64,000 nt of DNA, from positions 71,703,371 through 71,767,370 of the forward strand of contig NC_053393.1 in the NCBI RefSeq assembly GCF_905171765.1, read 5' to 3'. Both the position numbers and the translations under genes were made by a program. Shown piece after piece: positions 22,503 through 34,499 of the stretch (positions are counted from its first letter, which is position 1; each line of letters begins with the position of its first letter). This DNA is from Bufo bufo (Eukaryota > Chordata > Amphibia > Anura > Bufonidae). The notes beneath the pieces were generated by a model that did no database searches, had not been told where the DNA came from, and worked only from the letters and a program-made list of their open reading frames with translations.

Positions 22503-22640
22503 TCGGGCCCTCTGCTCTCTGTCAGCCGTGTCTGAATGCGTGGCTATAGGGTATAGAATCCCGCTGCCGCTGGTTTAGCGCTGGAGCACTTGCCTCACGC
22601 ACCCATCTTGCTCGGCCGGCAAACCACGCCCCCCCTTGTC
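22503..22640 (-). promoter_or_regulatory. Probable LINE 5' UTR
   Basis: On the minus strand this begins with GGGGGGGCGTGGTTTGCC and AAGATGGGTGCGTGAGG, a GC-rich start with an AAGATGG motif like that of many L1 5' ends, which hold the internal promoter. The 5' end is set by the change from GC-rich to T-rich DNA at about 22640. Promoter activity is inferred only. Confidence 0.5.
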
Positions 22641-23463
22641 CTATTTTTTTTTTTTGTATAATCTATATTTGATCTTTTCAAACAGCGTCTCTTGTGGTTA
22701 ATGCAGGCCATGGCTTGCTTCCTTTATAAAGCACTCCTAGTCTGTCTCTAGGGTGTGCATGCTCTCCAGCTCTTAAATGGCCAGAGAGCACATGTCCCTA
22801 TCTTCACCAGCCAATGGCTGGCAATCTATTATATTTTAGGTGACTTTCCCTGTGCAAAGGTTCCTGAGATTTAGGTTCCCTAGTTCTAGTGAACAGTTTA
22901 GGAGTTTTTTTTGCTGTCTGCCCACGTACTGACCACTTCCTGTTTTATGACTCTGACCCTCCGCTGCAAGTCCTGACCTTAGCCTGTTTACCGTACTGAA
23001 CCTTGCTGCCTGCCTTGACCACAGACTTGTTCTATGGATTTGCATGACCACTGCAGGCCCTGACCTCTACTTGTTCCCTGACTAAGAGTATTGCCTAACC
23101 CTCTTGGTGCCTTGCACCTGTGTCTCTTACCCAAGTGGGTCAGCTGCCAATTACCCCAGGTCTACTCCAAGAGGAAGCAGCTTGGTGGCTACTCTGCAGC
23201 AAAGACTATATCCCTGTACAAGGGTTAAGGGGTGAATACCAGGGGACTGCCTGGATAACACCCTTAGGACTAGTCCAAAGTCAAACTGGTCAGTTGGCGC
23301 AGTGGTTCCAAACCCATCTCAGAAATGTGCAAGATTTAAACCCTGATGTGTTTTCAAAAAGTTTCATGATGAGAACAGTAGCCTCTAAACTCACATGAAA
23401 AAAACTCTGATGTGTTAACATAATGGGACTTTCCATATTTTTTCCTAGGTTTACTATTTAAAG
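22641..23463. other. Non-coding, probable old repeat
   Basis: Short frames only. The stretch 22830-23330 has a CCTGACC-rich composition and looks like a decayed dispersed repeat, but I cannot assign a family or find ends. Confidence 0.4.
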
Positions 23464-23657
23464 AAAAGTTCCATTATAACTTTATTCATTTAAATGTATG
23501 CTCATTGGGAGTCCAGTGCGCGGCCCTACTTGGTTATTGACAACCATCTATTTATACACACATTTGTCAATTATGGAGTAAGACCGCCCACTGGACTCCT
23601 AAGTTCACACTGAGCAAATATTTACATGAATAAAATAGAAATTATTCTGGAACTTTT
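23464..23657. mobile_element. 194-bp hairpin MITE, family unknown
   Basis: Ends AAAAGTTCC and GGAACTTTT are inverted. The arms continue with TTTATTCAT / ATGAATAAA, then GGGAGTCCAGTGCGCGG against CCGCCCACTGGACTCC, then TTGACAA / TTGTCAA. The near-palindrome is about 194 bp. Target duplication is not clear. It carries no gene. Confidence 0.65.
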
Positions 23658-24156
23658 CCTATTCAATTATATATCAATCTGTTCACCTCCTCCTGCTCTA
23701 TAACTTGCTGCCTATAGAAGTTCCCTGTAAAGTTCACCGCCAAAACAAAATCTGACTTACGATATGTAGGTGCCATATAACATGATTGTAGTCATTTTCT
23801 TGTATAACACCCTCTTCTTTACCAAACAATGGCTGCCTATCTGCATCTATCAATCAAATGACATCACTTCCTGTTTCAGTGATTACAGGGTCTCTTCTCT
23901 TGACAGACCTCACTGTCATGGTCACAGGTAATAATTCATATGGTGAGTCTGGGAGAGAACAGGGCATCCAAGAAACTAGAGGTAGTCATGGAAGATAGCA
24001 GGCACGTGCTTGACCTAGAGGATGAATAGTAGACCAATAGGTAGTAATCTGCGTAGAACTTTTTTTTTTTTTAGAATGTTAAAGGGAAGTTTTTGTGCCC
24101 TCCAAAGGTTGTGTGTAGTATTGCATCCCAGCCATGAGATGCAATACTAGACCCAT
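23658..24156. other. Non-coding, nothing recognised
   Basis: AT-rich sequence without a supported gene or clear repeat structure. Confidence 0.4.
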
Positions 24157-24164
24157 GGTGTAGT

Positions 24165-24470
24165 CAGGGTTGCCAACCGTCCAGAAACTTCTGGAAAGTC
24201 TGTAAAAATAGGTGACTATATGTGTCCACGATTTTTTTTAGGCTGGTGGCACTTGATTAGATTAGATTAGATAATTTTGGTGGCAATTATCAGCATTTTA
24301 CAGCTCACAGTAAATGCTGGTAATGAGGTGTTATCACTATCGAGCTATAGACATGTATTACTTATAATCCTTATCATTCATTATGGTTTTCCAAATTGTC
24401 CGTAAAAATTTATTGCTTTCCGTGATTTTGGGATAAGTTGTCCTGAAAAAAAAAAGGCTTGGCAACCCTG
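24165..24470. mobile_element. Short non-autonomous hAT element
   Basis: Begins CAGGGTTGCCAACC and ends GGCTTGGCAACCCTG. Flanked by GGTGTAGT (24157-24164) and GGTGTGGT (24471-24478), an 8-bp duplication with one mismatch, as expected for hAT. 306 bp, no coding capacity. Confidence 0.85.
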
Positions 24471-24478
24471 GGTGTGGT

Positions 24479-26026
24479 GCTCTTTTTGGAAGCAAGCAGC
24501 CGCATCTTTTTAATTCTGGCTCTGGACCTACAAAATAAACTTAGGCCGTGTAGGATCCTGCTAATTAAAAGACTTGGACACATGGGTCAGCTCGAAGCAG
24601 GCTGGAGATTATACTGTTATAAACACCAGTGCTGATATTTGTTTCCTCCACGCTCATTTTCTTTGCACCATCAGCTTATGAGTGACCCCACTGCTAATAT
24701 TCTGCTTGGTTATATTTCCATGTAGAAATGATCGGAGCATTAGACCTAGAACACATTGTGCAGTTACACAATATTTCGTTAAATGTACAAGTATGTTGTT
24801 GAGGTTTAAGATTCATTTTGTCAAATTAAGAATCTATTGCCACAACAGTCATACCGTCACATAAGACGGGGAAGCAGACGTATCTGCTCAGCCATATGTC
24901 TGCAGAAGTATATGTAGCTAATCAAAGATTTTACAGCACAGATGGCTCCAGTCTTTAAAATAGCATTCCTTTCATCTGCTTCATTGTGTGAGGGTGCATT
25001 CGTTATAGCCTACCTGTCACGTATTCCGAGAAATCTGCTAACACAATGCTCGATTCATTAGGACTTAGTGATCATTAAGACAGGAAAATCTGAAAAAAAG
25101 CTAATTACATTTTTTTTATAAAGATTATTGCAGTTATCCACAGAAATGCAAATTAACTCATACCAGCCAAACTGCAGACACCTAGACAGCTGTTTCGGGG
25201 TCTTTGCCCCTCATCAGTACAGAGCGGGCTACTGGTTGGCTGAATGAGATTCCTCAGATGCAGATTCCCATTGAAGAGACACAGTAGTGTATGAAGACTT
25301 AAGGGGTTAATTATTAATTATTAAGACGCCGGTCTTAATAACCCCTATATCTGACTGTGGATCCGCCAAAGTTATAAAGAGGAGCAGGCCTCTACATAAC
25401 TTCGGCGCATCCTGCGCCAGTCTAAACGTAGCTGTCTTATAGTTAGACATTTTCTATACCTACAACAGGCATAGAAAATGATGAATGAGACGGACTGCCG
25501 GCCCGTCCCCTTCCCTGCCCACACCACGCCCACTTTTTTAGAGCTGGGGTCAGCGGGGAAAAGTCGCTGATTGCAGCCAAACTAACAGTTGTGCCGCATT
25601 CTGGGCCAGAAATACGCCTAATATAGGGGCGTATTTCTGGATAATAAATGACCCCCTTATTTTTCAGGCAATGTTCCTGTCACGGTAGGAAACAGTGAAG
25701 CCCTGAACTCCACCTGCCCCACTGTCCTTACCTGCTTGCATGATCTGTCCTAAATGACGGCCCACAACTGGACGACAGTCCCTTCCTGACTAGGTGCAGG
25801 GGCGTAGACGGGAAAATATCAAGGAGAAAATCATAAATGTAGTGACAGACAGGCACAAGGAATACTAGATAAGTAATGGTGAGGCAGAAACAGTAACTAA
25901 CGGACCAAGTCAAAGCCAGGAGAGAAAAACAATGCCAAATCAGAAGACAAGAGCAAATACGATAACAAACCAGGTCAACACCGAGAAGTCATATCAAGGT
26001 CTAAATCACAATGCAAAAGGCAGGGT
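24479..26026. other. Non-coding with unclassified repeats
   Basis: Around 25165-25250 is a conserved-looking segment (CTGTTTCGGGGTCTTTGCCCC, then TCATCAGT) of a type seen in dispersed vertebrate repeats. 25300-25665 holds a sequence starting with TTAATTATTAATTATTAAG and ending with GCGTATTTCTGGATAATAAA, probably another MITE. From 25690 to 26026 is an A-rich stretch that continues beyond the MITE at 26031-26792. No gene is supported. Confidence 0.4.
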
Positions 26027-26030
26027 TTAA

Positions 26031-26792
26031 AGGGCTTCTGTCACCCCACTAAAGTCATTTTTCATTTTTTGGCTACTTAAAATCCTTATACTGCGATTTT
26101 TCTATATATAAAATGCTCTTACTCTTTTTTGTTCAGTAGTTTCTTCAAAAAACAGACTTTTATAATATGTAAATTACCTCTCTACCAGCAAGTAGGGCGG
26201 CTACTTGCTGGTAGCAGCCGCATCCTCCTTTCAAAAAGACGCCCCCTCCTCATGTTGATTGACAGGGCCTCTCGTCCTCTGACTGGCCCTGTCTGCGTTT
26301 TAAATCTTGCGCCTGCGCCGTATCGGTCTTCAGTCGGCGCAGGCGCACTGAGAGGAGGACGCTCGCTCGGCCACTCCTTCCTCAGTGCACCTGCGCCGGG
26401 TGTAGATGTGACGCCATTGGCGCAGGCGCATTGGGGATGGAGCGGCCGAGCGAGCGTCCTCCTCTCAGTGCGCCTGCGCCGACTGAAGACCGGTACGGCG
26501 CAGGCGCGAGATTTTAAACGCAGACAGGGCCGGCCAGAGGACGAGAGCGATCGCTGGCCCTGTCAATCAACATGAGGAGGGGGCGTCTTTTTAAAAGGAG
26601 GATGCGGCTGATACCAGCAAGTAACCGCCCTACTTGCTGGTAGAGAGGTAATTTACATATTATAAAAGTCCGCTTTTTTAAGAAACTACTGAACGAAAAA
26701 GAGTAAGAGCACTATATATTGATATATCGCAGTATAAGGATTTTAAGTAGCCAAAAAATGAAAAATGACTTTAGTGGGGTGACAGAAGCCCT
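26031..26792. mobile_element. Palindromic piggyBac-like MITE, 762 bp
   Basis: TTAA at 26027-26030 and 26793-26796 flanks an almost perfect palindrome: AGGGCTTCTGTCACCCC at the left, GGGGTGACAGAAGCCCT at the right. The arms share CACTAAAGTCATTTTTCAT, CTACCAGCAAGTAG and repeated GCGCAGGCGCA blocks; the centre is near 26410. TTAA duplication is diagnostic of piggyBac-type transposases. Half of this same family sits in each LINE unit. The frame at 26129-26575 is only the GC-rich arm read through. Confidence 0.9.
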
Positions 26793-26796
26793 TTAA

Positions 26797-27218
26797 GTTC
26801 CAGGCAAGAAATCAGCAGAATAAGCAACTAAGAGCAAATCCAAGTGCGGCAGAAAAAGTAAATCACAGCCAATTGTGGCTAGCAGTGGCCTGTTTAAGGT
26901 AGCACTTTTAGTCACGTGGGATGCACGGAGTCACGTGTTCCACGTAATGTCATCACGCTGAACGTGACGACGTTCTCTCTTTCTGGACGCTTAAGCCACA
27001 CACACATTAAATGATGTAAGTCTAGATACAGATGTACTTTATTTTGTCAATTAGATATTAGCTGTTTAAGGGATCACTATACTTCACCCCTGATGAAGCT
27101 GCACAATATCTATGGCAGCGATACGCAATAACCTCACATCACTGGATTAGAGGTCCTCTTGTATTCCTCTTTCACAGGTCGTATAACTATAGAATCATTT
27201 TTTATTTTTTGTTATTTA
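26797..27218. other. Non-coding, nothing certain
   Basis: It continues the A-rich sequence found left of the MITE (GTTCCAGGCAAGAAATCAGC), then holds CACGTG-rich sequence near 26920-26980 and a CCCCTGATGAAG segment at about 27087 of a type common in dispersed repeats. Confidence 0.35.
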
Positions 27219-27226
27219 TTTATTTG

Positions 27227-27465
27227 TAGTGTTGAGCGAACTTCTGTTTTAAGTTCGGCGTCTAAAGTTCGGCTTCCGGTTAGCGGAGAATCCCGATATG
27301 GATTCCGAATTCCGTTGTGGTCCGTGGTAGTGGAATCAATATTCGGCCATTATTGATTCCGCTACCACGGACCACAACAGAATTCTGAATCCATATCGGG
27401 ATTCTCCGCTAACCGGAAGCCGAACTTTAGACGCCGAACTTAAAACAGAGGTTCGCTCAACACTA
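27227..27465. mobile_element. Palindromic non-autonomous hAT, 239 bp
   Basis: Begins TAGTGTTGAGCGAAC and ends GTTCGCTCAACACTA; nearly the whole length is self-complementary around 27346. The 8-bp flanks TTTATTTG are identical at 27219-27226 and 27466-27473. Its TAGTG terminus resembles the proposed right end of the hAT transposon at 1-5361, so that family could have moved it. Confidence 0.9.
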
Positions 27466-27473
27466 TTTATTTG

Positions 27474-29845
27474 CACTAGCAGTTTATATGCACATATGAT
27501 GTCATATGATAAACTTTACTACAATCATGTTATTGCTTGATTTTGTTCTTTTTTTATTTTATCATGGACCTTTTCTCTTCTCACTAGTTTTATCATGAAG
27601 CGCTGTGGGTGGAGACTTTTCCTCATATTTTCTTGTGATGTCTCCAGTCTTTTTGTGGTTTTTTAACTGCTTTTAAATCATCCAATAAAGTTATACTGTA
27701 TATATTTTACCAATTGGTGGGCATGTACTTGCATTTTGGGGACCCCTCTGATTGGCCGGCACTCCGGAACTCAGAGGCTCGGCTTTCTCCCCAGGAAGAT
27801 AGGACGCTAGCGGCACTGCCTGCAAGCGATCGCGTCCGCTGGCGACCCAGGTAGAGAAAAAAAGAATGTAAATTAGATCATACCAACCATACTATAGACA
27901 GCGCGTGGCGTACATTTATATAATCCATGGCCGTTCCAGAGAGCACTTTTACCTTTTTGCACACATTTTTTTAATGCTAATTCATCATGTACACTTTGTG
28001 ATATACTGTATCCTACTACATTATAATGACGCCGGTTATACTTTATTAACTCTTTCTTTTCTGGAAATCTCTGTCCAGTAATGACATAAATGAAATCCTG
28101 TCCTCCATCACATAGGACTGACTGCAGGAATTCTGTTTATGATAATTACATGGGATTATCTACTTACTTCAAGCATGTAATAGATTTATTTGGTTTGCTT
28201 TGAGACACTTATGGCCTAATCGACCCAATGAAACCAGGCATATTGTCTGTCAGGGTCGATCCTGCTGTTACAACGATATCTCTTTTCGGAAAATCTATTG
28301 TGGCATCTGTCTGCAGATGAGATGCTGGCTTATTTAATTTCCAAGTCATGTCTCAAGGCCTATTTAAAGGGTTGAACATTGACTTATAGGATCTTACATC
28401 TGGTGGCATCAGGGGCAGAGCTTGTTAAGAGCTCATTTGCATCCCTTTCTTCCCAGAATAAAAAACAAAAAAACAAAACACTTTTGTCTCTTTTTGTAAA
28501 TATGGCTTCTATGCACAGAGGGGCACTTGAAAGCTGTAGAGCTGATGTGCGCCGAGGGTCTATGCTCCACCCTCAGTGCACTTAATTGCACTTGGTTGGT
28601 TACAACACAGGCAATTGGAGAATTGTGGATGGCACTAAGAGCCCTGTGGCATGTCATTTGGAGCCGCATGACTGGCACTGGAGCACCATGGGTGAATGGA
28701 GCATTTTGATTGGCACTGGAGGTATTTTGACTAGAGCTGGGGTTGGCACTGTTATAGAGCCACTGTGGGGCACAATCTTTGTAGCACCCGTAGCATGCTG
28801 CATTCAACAAACATGGTAGGTGTGCTATGGAGCATGTAGTCACTTGTAATGCTTACTCAAACGGAAGTGTCTAGGTGTTTAAAACTGATTGGCCTCCATA
28901 ATTGCCGGGCATGACAGCAGCAAATAAAACTGTTGCTCCACCGTTGGGTGGGTGAATAGATCTTGCTGGAGCATTCTCTCAACATTTGTATTTCTAGGTG
29001 CTTGAGAAGGAAGATCGAAAACATGACTGAGAAGCACCGAAAGGCAGAGCATTGTACAGCAGACACCCTTCTCTCAGACAGAATCTGCCTTCACACCCTG
29101 CAAGATACATTAAAGATTACCAGTCACCTCTCCTGATATATCTGTCTTAGCAACTACTTGCATCCCCCTTATAATTATCCGTATGACTCTATGTTGGACC
29201 CTTCCTCTTTTTTTCCCTGCTAGAACCTGATTAATTAATTGCCAGCAGATTGCAATTACGATCCAACTGGGTGTTATCCAATCTGTGTCAGACTGTGCAG
29301 GGACACACCCCCCCCAACTGGTTACACCCATGTGGAACTTTGTTGCTAACTGCTAGCGATGCATTCATAACTTCTAGCAGGAATAATAAATGAATGGCAC
29401 ATCACAGAGTCATAAGAACAGATGCTCCAGAATTGTTTTTATATGGAGAATACAAGTAGTTACTAAAACAGACATGTCAGGAGAGGGGGCGGCTAAGGCA
29501 ACATGACATCTTATGGGGCATGCCAATTATAGAGGCATATAGGAACAGAATATAGAGAAAATATGGCCCCATGAGTGCCATATTATAGCTCCATACGGCC
29601 GCGCGCATGGTCCCCAATACTGTGAGAGGACGCCCTGCCAAAGCATTTAATACCGTAATACGATGTAAATGACAATTTATTACATTTCCTGTTACGTCTC
29701 CATTGTACCATTCGCTATAAATTGCTGGCATACACCAGATTTCATACACTACTTTCTGTCTAAGTATACCTTTGGCCTAGTTCACACTTCAGTGATTTGA
29801 TCAGTGATTTCCAATCACTGATGGAGAACACTGACGTGTGATTAA
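27474..29845. other. Non-coding with unclassified repeats
   Basis: No gene supported. 28220-28800 contains GTCGATCCTGCTG, CTCATTTGCATCCC and CTCAGTGCACTTAATTGCAC, which resemble the segment at 40560-40910 (TTGATCCTGCTG, CTCATTTGCATAAAG, CTCAGTGCACTGAAG), so both are probably degraded copies of one dispersed element. 29773-29842 is a short hairpin-like TTCACACTTCAGTGATTTG sequence. Confidence 0.4.
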
Positions 29846-30133
29846 GGCTACATGCACACGACCGTATGTGATTTGCGGTCTGCAAATTGCGGATCCGCCA
29901 AAAAAATACGGATCACATCCGTATGCCATCCGTTTTTTTTTTGCAGATCCATTGTAACAATGTCTAAAACGGACAAGAATAGGACATGTTCTATTTTTTT
30001 TGCGGGACCACGGAACGAACACTGTGTGCTGTCCGCATTTTTTGCAGACCCATTGAAATGAATGGGTCTGCATCCTATCCGCAAAAAAAACGGAACGGAC
30101 GGGGAAACAAACAACTTTCGTGTGCATGTAGCC
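29846..30133. mobile_element. Hairpin MITE, TAA duplication (PIF/Harbinger-like)
   Basis: Begins GGCTACATGCACACGACCG and ends GTGTGCATGTAGCC, with TAA on both sides (29843-29845 and 30134-30136). The interior is a near-palindrome rich in CCGTATGCC and GCGGACAGCAC-type motifs. Related to 5377-5595 and 58388-58647. Confidence 0.8.
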
Positions 30134-30358
30134 TAAGGCTTTACAGATTTACTACTTTGCTTCAGAGATTGTTGGATGTTTTACCTTGGAAAAACATTGA
30201 TATTCTGTCCGAATCTTTCATTTTTCATCATATTACCTTACTACCTTCATTTGTACTAATATTCTAGCACTGACATGTCCCCAAAGACGTGCGTGAGGCC
30301 TAGTGCGGAAAATGTTCATTTCTCATGACATTGTATAGCACATTGACCTTTTGCTGTT

Positions 30359-30743
30359 GGCCTCGTTCACATTTCTGTTTGATGTCTATGTTTCATCTGT
30401 GAAGATGTCCGTGAACAATCTGTGTTTGGTCCGTGTGTCCGTTTTTTGCCCTCCATGTGTTAGTCGTATTCCACGGACAATGCTCGGCTAAAAATTTATT
30501 TCCAGAGAATCTCCTACCAACTGTCCATAAAAATCATTTACAGAACCCAGATGTTGTGTCAGTGGTTTTTCATGGACCCATAGACTTCGATGGGCCAAAG
30601 TGGTGCACATATCCTTGATTTTTCCATTGACCCACAGTCTGTGGAAAACCGCTGATATGTGGACAGACATATTAAAAGTCAAGTGGTTACGTGTGCTGTA
30701 CGTGGAGAACACATCTGTGATTCGCTGAAGTGTGAACGAGGCC
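30359..30743. mobile_element. Hairpin MITE, same style of termini
   Basis: Begins GGCCTCGTTCACATTTCTG and ends AAGTGTGAACGAGGCC; 385 bp. The flanks (GTT, ATG) do not match, so the target duplication is lost or absent. Grouped with the TTA/TAA MITEs by its termini only. The 225 bp between this and the previous MITE hold nothing recognised. Confidence 0.6.
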
Positions 30744-31089
30744 ATGATATGTTTCTGAGGTCAAAGGACAGAAAGAGAAATTGTCCACAGGGATATTTGA
30801 GCAACTGGCTAGATTAATCACACTTTGCTAGTACGAGTCCGTTCTGTCTCATGACAGCTGGCGGCACTTTTCAGTATAACAAGCAGTCATGTTGACGATA
30901 CTGTACATGCATCCACAGCAGCAAAGTGATTCTTTCCAGCCAATTTCAATACGGCCCATCAGCTTTAAAATTGATTGCACATTAAAAAGGTTTTATGTAT
31001 AGCTCAGTATACTGCAGAAGCCCAGACCAACCTGAACTGATGCTTCCATCTGGCCATTTACCTTGTGGTCTTATTGTATTATGTCTACG

Positions 31090-31243
31090 TATATTTTCTT
31101 AACTAAATCTTATTATATTGCATCTATTTTTTCTCAATTAAATCTTATTATATTGCATCTATTTTTCTTAATTAAATCTTATTATATTGCATCTATTTTT
31201 TTCTTAACTGAATCTTATTATATTGTGTCTATTTTTTCTTAGC
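31090..31243 (+). repeat. AT-rich tandem repeat, about 35-38-bp unit x4
   Basis: The unit AAATCTTATTATATTGCATC followed by TATTTTTTCTTAACT occurs four times, with ATCTTATTATATTG at about 31107, 31142, 31176 and 31211. No gene content. Confidence 0.85.
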
Positions 31244-32279
31244 TACATGAATAGATACTTATTCGGTGACTTATATTTTTTTGCTTTAGGTATTATGGAA
31301 GATGGGAAGTCAACTCAGACGTGTGTTACGGTCTCATCCTCCGGCAAAGAAACCCTCAAGAAAACAAATTCAGGAACACAATGTGGGAAGCCAACAGTCT
31401 ACTCCACAGGAACGAAGGCACAAAAACAGAAGAGTGTGTGCAGGACTACCGAGGTACAATGCTACAAGAGTGGCCAGGGTCTGATTTTAGCAGGCTTAAA
31501 TGGGGGAATGTGCAACGACCTGCGAGGGAAGAGCTGGGAGTGGTAGTTGTGGGACTGATAGGAGTTGAAGTGTTTCACAGTGGCTATCCTCACTTCAATG
31601 CTCCCTGTGAAGTAAAGTAGGGTGCACCCTTTCTTCCCTCTAGGCACAGCCTGGTATTGGGGCTCCTGACTGGGGGTAGGTGGGGTGCCCTTGATGTTAG
31701 GTAGATGGGTGCATGGCAGGACTCTCTGGTATTGAAGGTCGAGCAGCGGTGCAGATGTTGGGTGCAAGGCAATAAGGAAGCCAGTGTAAAGTAACAAGTC
31801 CAACAAGATTTACTGATTTCTCAGTCTCTCCAAATACACACAATCTTCCCAAAGCTGTATATATCTCTTTTTCTCTGTTAAATCCATTCAATTTTCCAAA
31901 TTGCTCAAATGTGTGCTATTCCTTCCTCATTAACTCTTTCTGCAATTCCTACTTCAGGGTGCAGATCTTAGATCGGCTGGCCAATCTGTCTTCAAAGTAT
32001 GGTGGGTGCAAGAGGCAATTCTCCCTTTCCACAAGCAGCAAAGTCCAAAACCATAAATGTGTGCTGCCTTTGCTATTACGCACGGTCCTTTATGGTCCTA
32101 AAAATTCTATGGCTTCTTTGTTTCCCTCTAACAGAGGTTTAGCACTTGTCCTCAGTATGTAGGGATGGAGAGCCCCTTGTAATAGGCCCCACACTGCGCA
32201 GACCACTGTAGCTCCTCACATTTCGGCTGCCTAGGCCAGACTCACTGGCTAAAGCAGTGAGCCTGCACTTTACAATGTT
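31244..32279. other. Non-coding, no confirmed exon
   Basis: Three overlapping open frames of 60-107 codons lie at 31223-31620, but none shows a recognisable domain and the frames disagree. 31620-32160 resembles a degraded LTR-like repeat (AAGTAACAAGTCCAACAAGATTT recalls the repeats at 41.6 and 46.8 kb). I cannot support a host gene. Confidence 0.35.
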
Positions 32280-32635
32280 TATTCGATAATTTGATATTGA
32301 TGACCTATCCTCAGGATAGATCATGAATATCAGATCGGCAGGGGTTCAACTCCTGGGACTCCCACCAATTGGCTGTTGGAAGAGTGGAAGGCCTCTTCCT
32401 AGGTCATTGACTTCACTGTACATCAGTCATGTGGCCTAGGTGCAGCTCAGTACCATTCAATTGAATGGGGCTAAGCTGCAGTACCAAGCACAGCCAGTAT
32501 ACAATGTACGGCACTATGCTTGGTAAACTGTGAAGAGACCTCAGCGCTCACCAGAGGTCTAGTGAGCGTAACGGCCTCTTCAAACAGCGGGGGTGTCTTA
32601 GGATGTCATCAATATCAAAGTTCCAGATAACCCCT
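32280..32635. mobile_element. Degraded piggyBac-type MITE
   Basis: The right end reads CCAGATAACCCC then TTTAA (TTAA at 32636-32639), matching the GGGGTTATC terminus of the MITE at 39849. The left end is not visible. The internal segments GAATGGGGCTAAGC and TATACAATGTACGGCAC also occur at 33630-34015. Confidence 0.5.
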
Positions 32636-32959
32636 TTAACAGAGCACAGAACTGATTTCTTATCATATTGGTAATCATATTGATTTTGCATATTTATTAC
32701 ACCTTACTCCAAACTCGACTATGTGGCTAAAATCAATGAGAGTGCTTCGTATCTGGAAATAGAAAGTTGTTCCCAATAATTGTCCACTGTAAATGTGCTG
32801 CCGATCACCCGACGAGCAAGCAAATGATTGTTCATCATGTGATCATATCTTTTGACCGATAGACAAAATTCTACTTTCTCCTTCTCAGAGAATCAGTCAA
32901 AGAACTGCTCTGATTGACTCAATCTGCAGCCTTTCCTGATTCCATTAACATTCATGTTA

Positions 32960-33445
32960 GGCTACTTTTACACTGGCGTTTCTGGGTCCGCTTGTGAGAT
33001 TCGTTTCAGGGCTCTCACAAGCGGCCGAAAACGGATCAATTCAGCCGCAATGCATTCTGAATGGATAAGGATCCGTTCAGAAGGCATCAATTTGGCTGCG
33101 TTTGGTCTCCGTTGTGTTTTTTAGACGGTAACTAAAACGCAGCTTGCAGCGTTTTGGTGACCGTCTGACAATGCAGAGCCAAACGGATCCGTCCTGACTT
33201 GCAATGTAAGTCAATGGGGACGGATCCGTTTTTCACTGACACAATATGGTGCAATTGAAAACGGATCCGTCCCCCATTGACTTTCAATGTAAGTCAAGCA
33301 GGATCCGTTTTGACTTAGACTTTTTTTTTAATGAATAATGCAAACGGATCCGTTATGAACGGATACAAGTGTTTGCATTATTGGTGCGGATCCGTCTGTG
33401 CAGATACAAGACGGATCCACACCAAACGCGAGTGTGAAAGTAGCC
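32960..33445. mobile_element. Hairpin MITE, TTA duplication, 486 bp
   Basis: Begins GGCTACTTTTACACTGGCG and ends GAGTGTGAAAGTAGCC, flanked by TTA at 32957-32959 and 33446-33448. The interior holds many AACGGATCCGT motifs in both orientations. PIF/Harbinger-like by its target duplication. Confidence 0.8.
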
Positions 33446-33629
33446 TTAGCTAAATTCTTATCGGTTTGATAAGAAATTCACTTAAATGTTCATGAGCTGT
33501 CAGGACTTCAGGGATAAAGATTACAGATCCAGCCCTTTGAGTAGCTCCCAGATATTCACTGATAAAGGGAAAATGGAATAGTCGGCAGATGCACTGAAAG
33601 TTGTAGAGGAAAAACAGTTTTCCAGGAGT

Positions 33630-34015
33630 TTTACAGTAATGACCCATCCTCTGGTCTTCAGTATCTGGCCGGTAGGGGTCCGACACCCGGGACCCCGGAG
33701 GATCAGCTGTTTGAGAAGGCAGCGGCGCTTACAGTAGCGCCACAACCTTCTCTCAGCTTTCTCAAGGCCAGTGACGACACGTTCCTTGTCACATTGCCTA
33801 GGCGCAGCGCAGCCCCATATAAGTGAATGGGGCTAAGCAAGATACCAAGCATAGCCGCTATACAATGTACGGCACTGCACTTGGTGAGCTGCGAATAGGC
33901 CGCAGCACTACTACAAGCACCCGTGCCTTCTCAAACAGCTGAGCCTCGGGGTTCAGGGTGTTGGCCCCTTACGATGAGATACTGATGACCTATCCAGAGG
34001 TCGCAAATTTTAAAA
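33630..34015. repeat. Second copy of the 32.3-kb MITE-like repeat
   Basis: Shares GTGAATGGGGCTAAGC, ATACCAAGCA, CTATACAATGTACGGCACT and GATGACCTATCC with 32280-32635, in the same orientation. The ends are degraded. It adjoins the piggyBac element starting at 34048. Confidence 0.6.
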
Positions 34016-34499
34016 CAACTTTTTTTTTTTTTTTACGCCACTCTTAACCCCTTAAGGAATTATTTGCAAATCTGACCAGTGTCAATTTAAGTGCTGATAA
34101 CTTTAAAACGCTTTGACTTACCCAGGCCGTTCTGAGATTGTTTTTTCATCACATATTGTACTTCATGACACCGCTAAAATTGGGTCAAAAAAGTAAATTT
34201 TTCTGCTAAAAAAATACCAAATTTACCAAAAATTTGGAAAATTTTGCAATTTTCAACGTTTCAGTTTCTCTACTTCTGTAATACTGTACATAGTAATACC
34301 CCCAAAAATTTTGATGACTTTACATTCCCCATATGTCTACTTCATGTTTTTATCATTTTGGGAATGCCATTTTATTTTTTGGGGATGTTACATAGCTTAG
34401 AAGTTTAGAAGCAAATTTTGAAATTTTTTCAGAAATTTTCCAAATCCCACTTTTTATGGACCAGTCCAGATCTGAAGTCTCTTTGTGAGGCTTACATAA

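Larger units (their letters stand above)
6045..22640 (-). mobile_element. L1-type LINE with internally amplified ORF2 region
   Basis: This is a reverse-strand non-LTR retrotransposon. Its 5' end is near 22640, ORF1 at 22502-21309, ORF2 starts near 20990, and the 3' end is near 6045, where T-rich plus-strand sequence may represent the poly-A tail. There is one 5' end and one 3' end, but the middle of ORF2 is present four times (units 6735-10116, 10117-13498, 13499-17200, 17201-20900). Subtracting three extra units and their MITEs gives a normal L1 length of about 6 kb. Family evidence: ORF1 with coiled coil and RRM-like block, an AP endonuclease (GGDFN, SDHAPI), and a reverse transcriptase with GCPLSPL and YADD. 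The clade could be L1 or the related Tx1 group; I favour L1-like. The 3' boundary is the least certain point. Confidence 0.88.

Noticed and set aside
26129..26575. 148-codon open frame
   Set aside because: It reads through both GC-rich arms of the palindromic MITE and has no recognisable domain.
31223..31620. Possible host exon
   Set aside because: Three frames are open for 60-107 codons and none shows a known domain, clear splice sites or codon bias I could defend.
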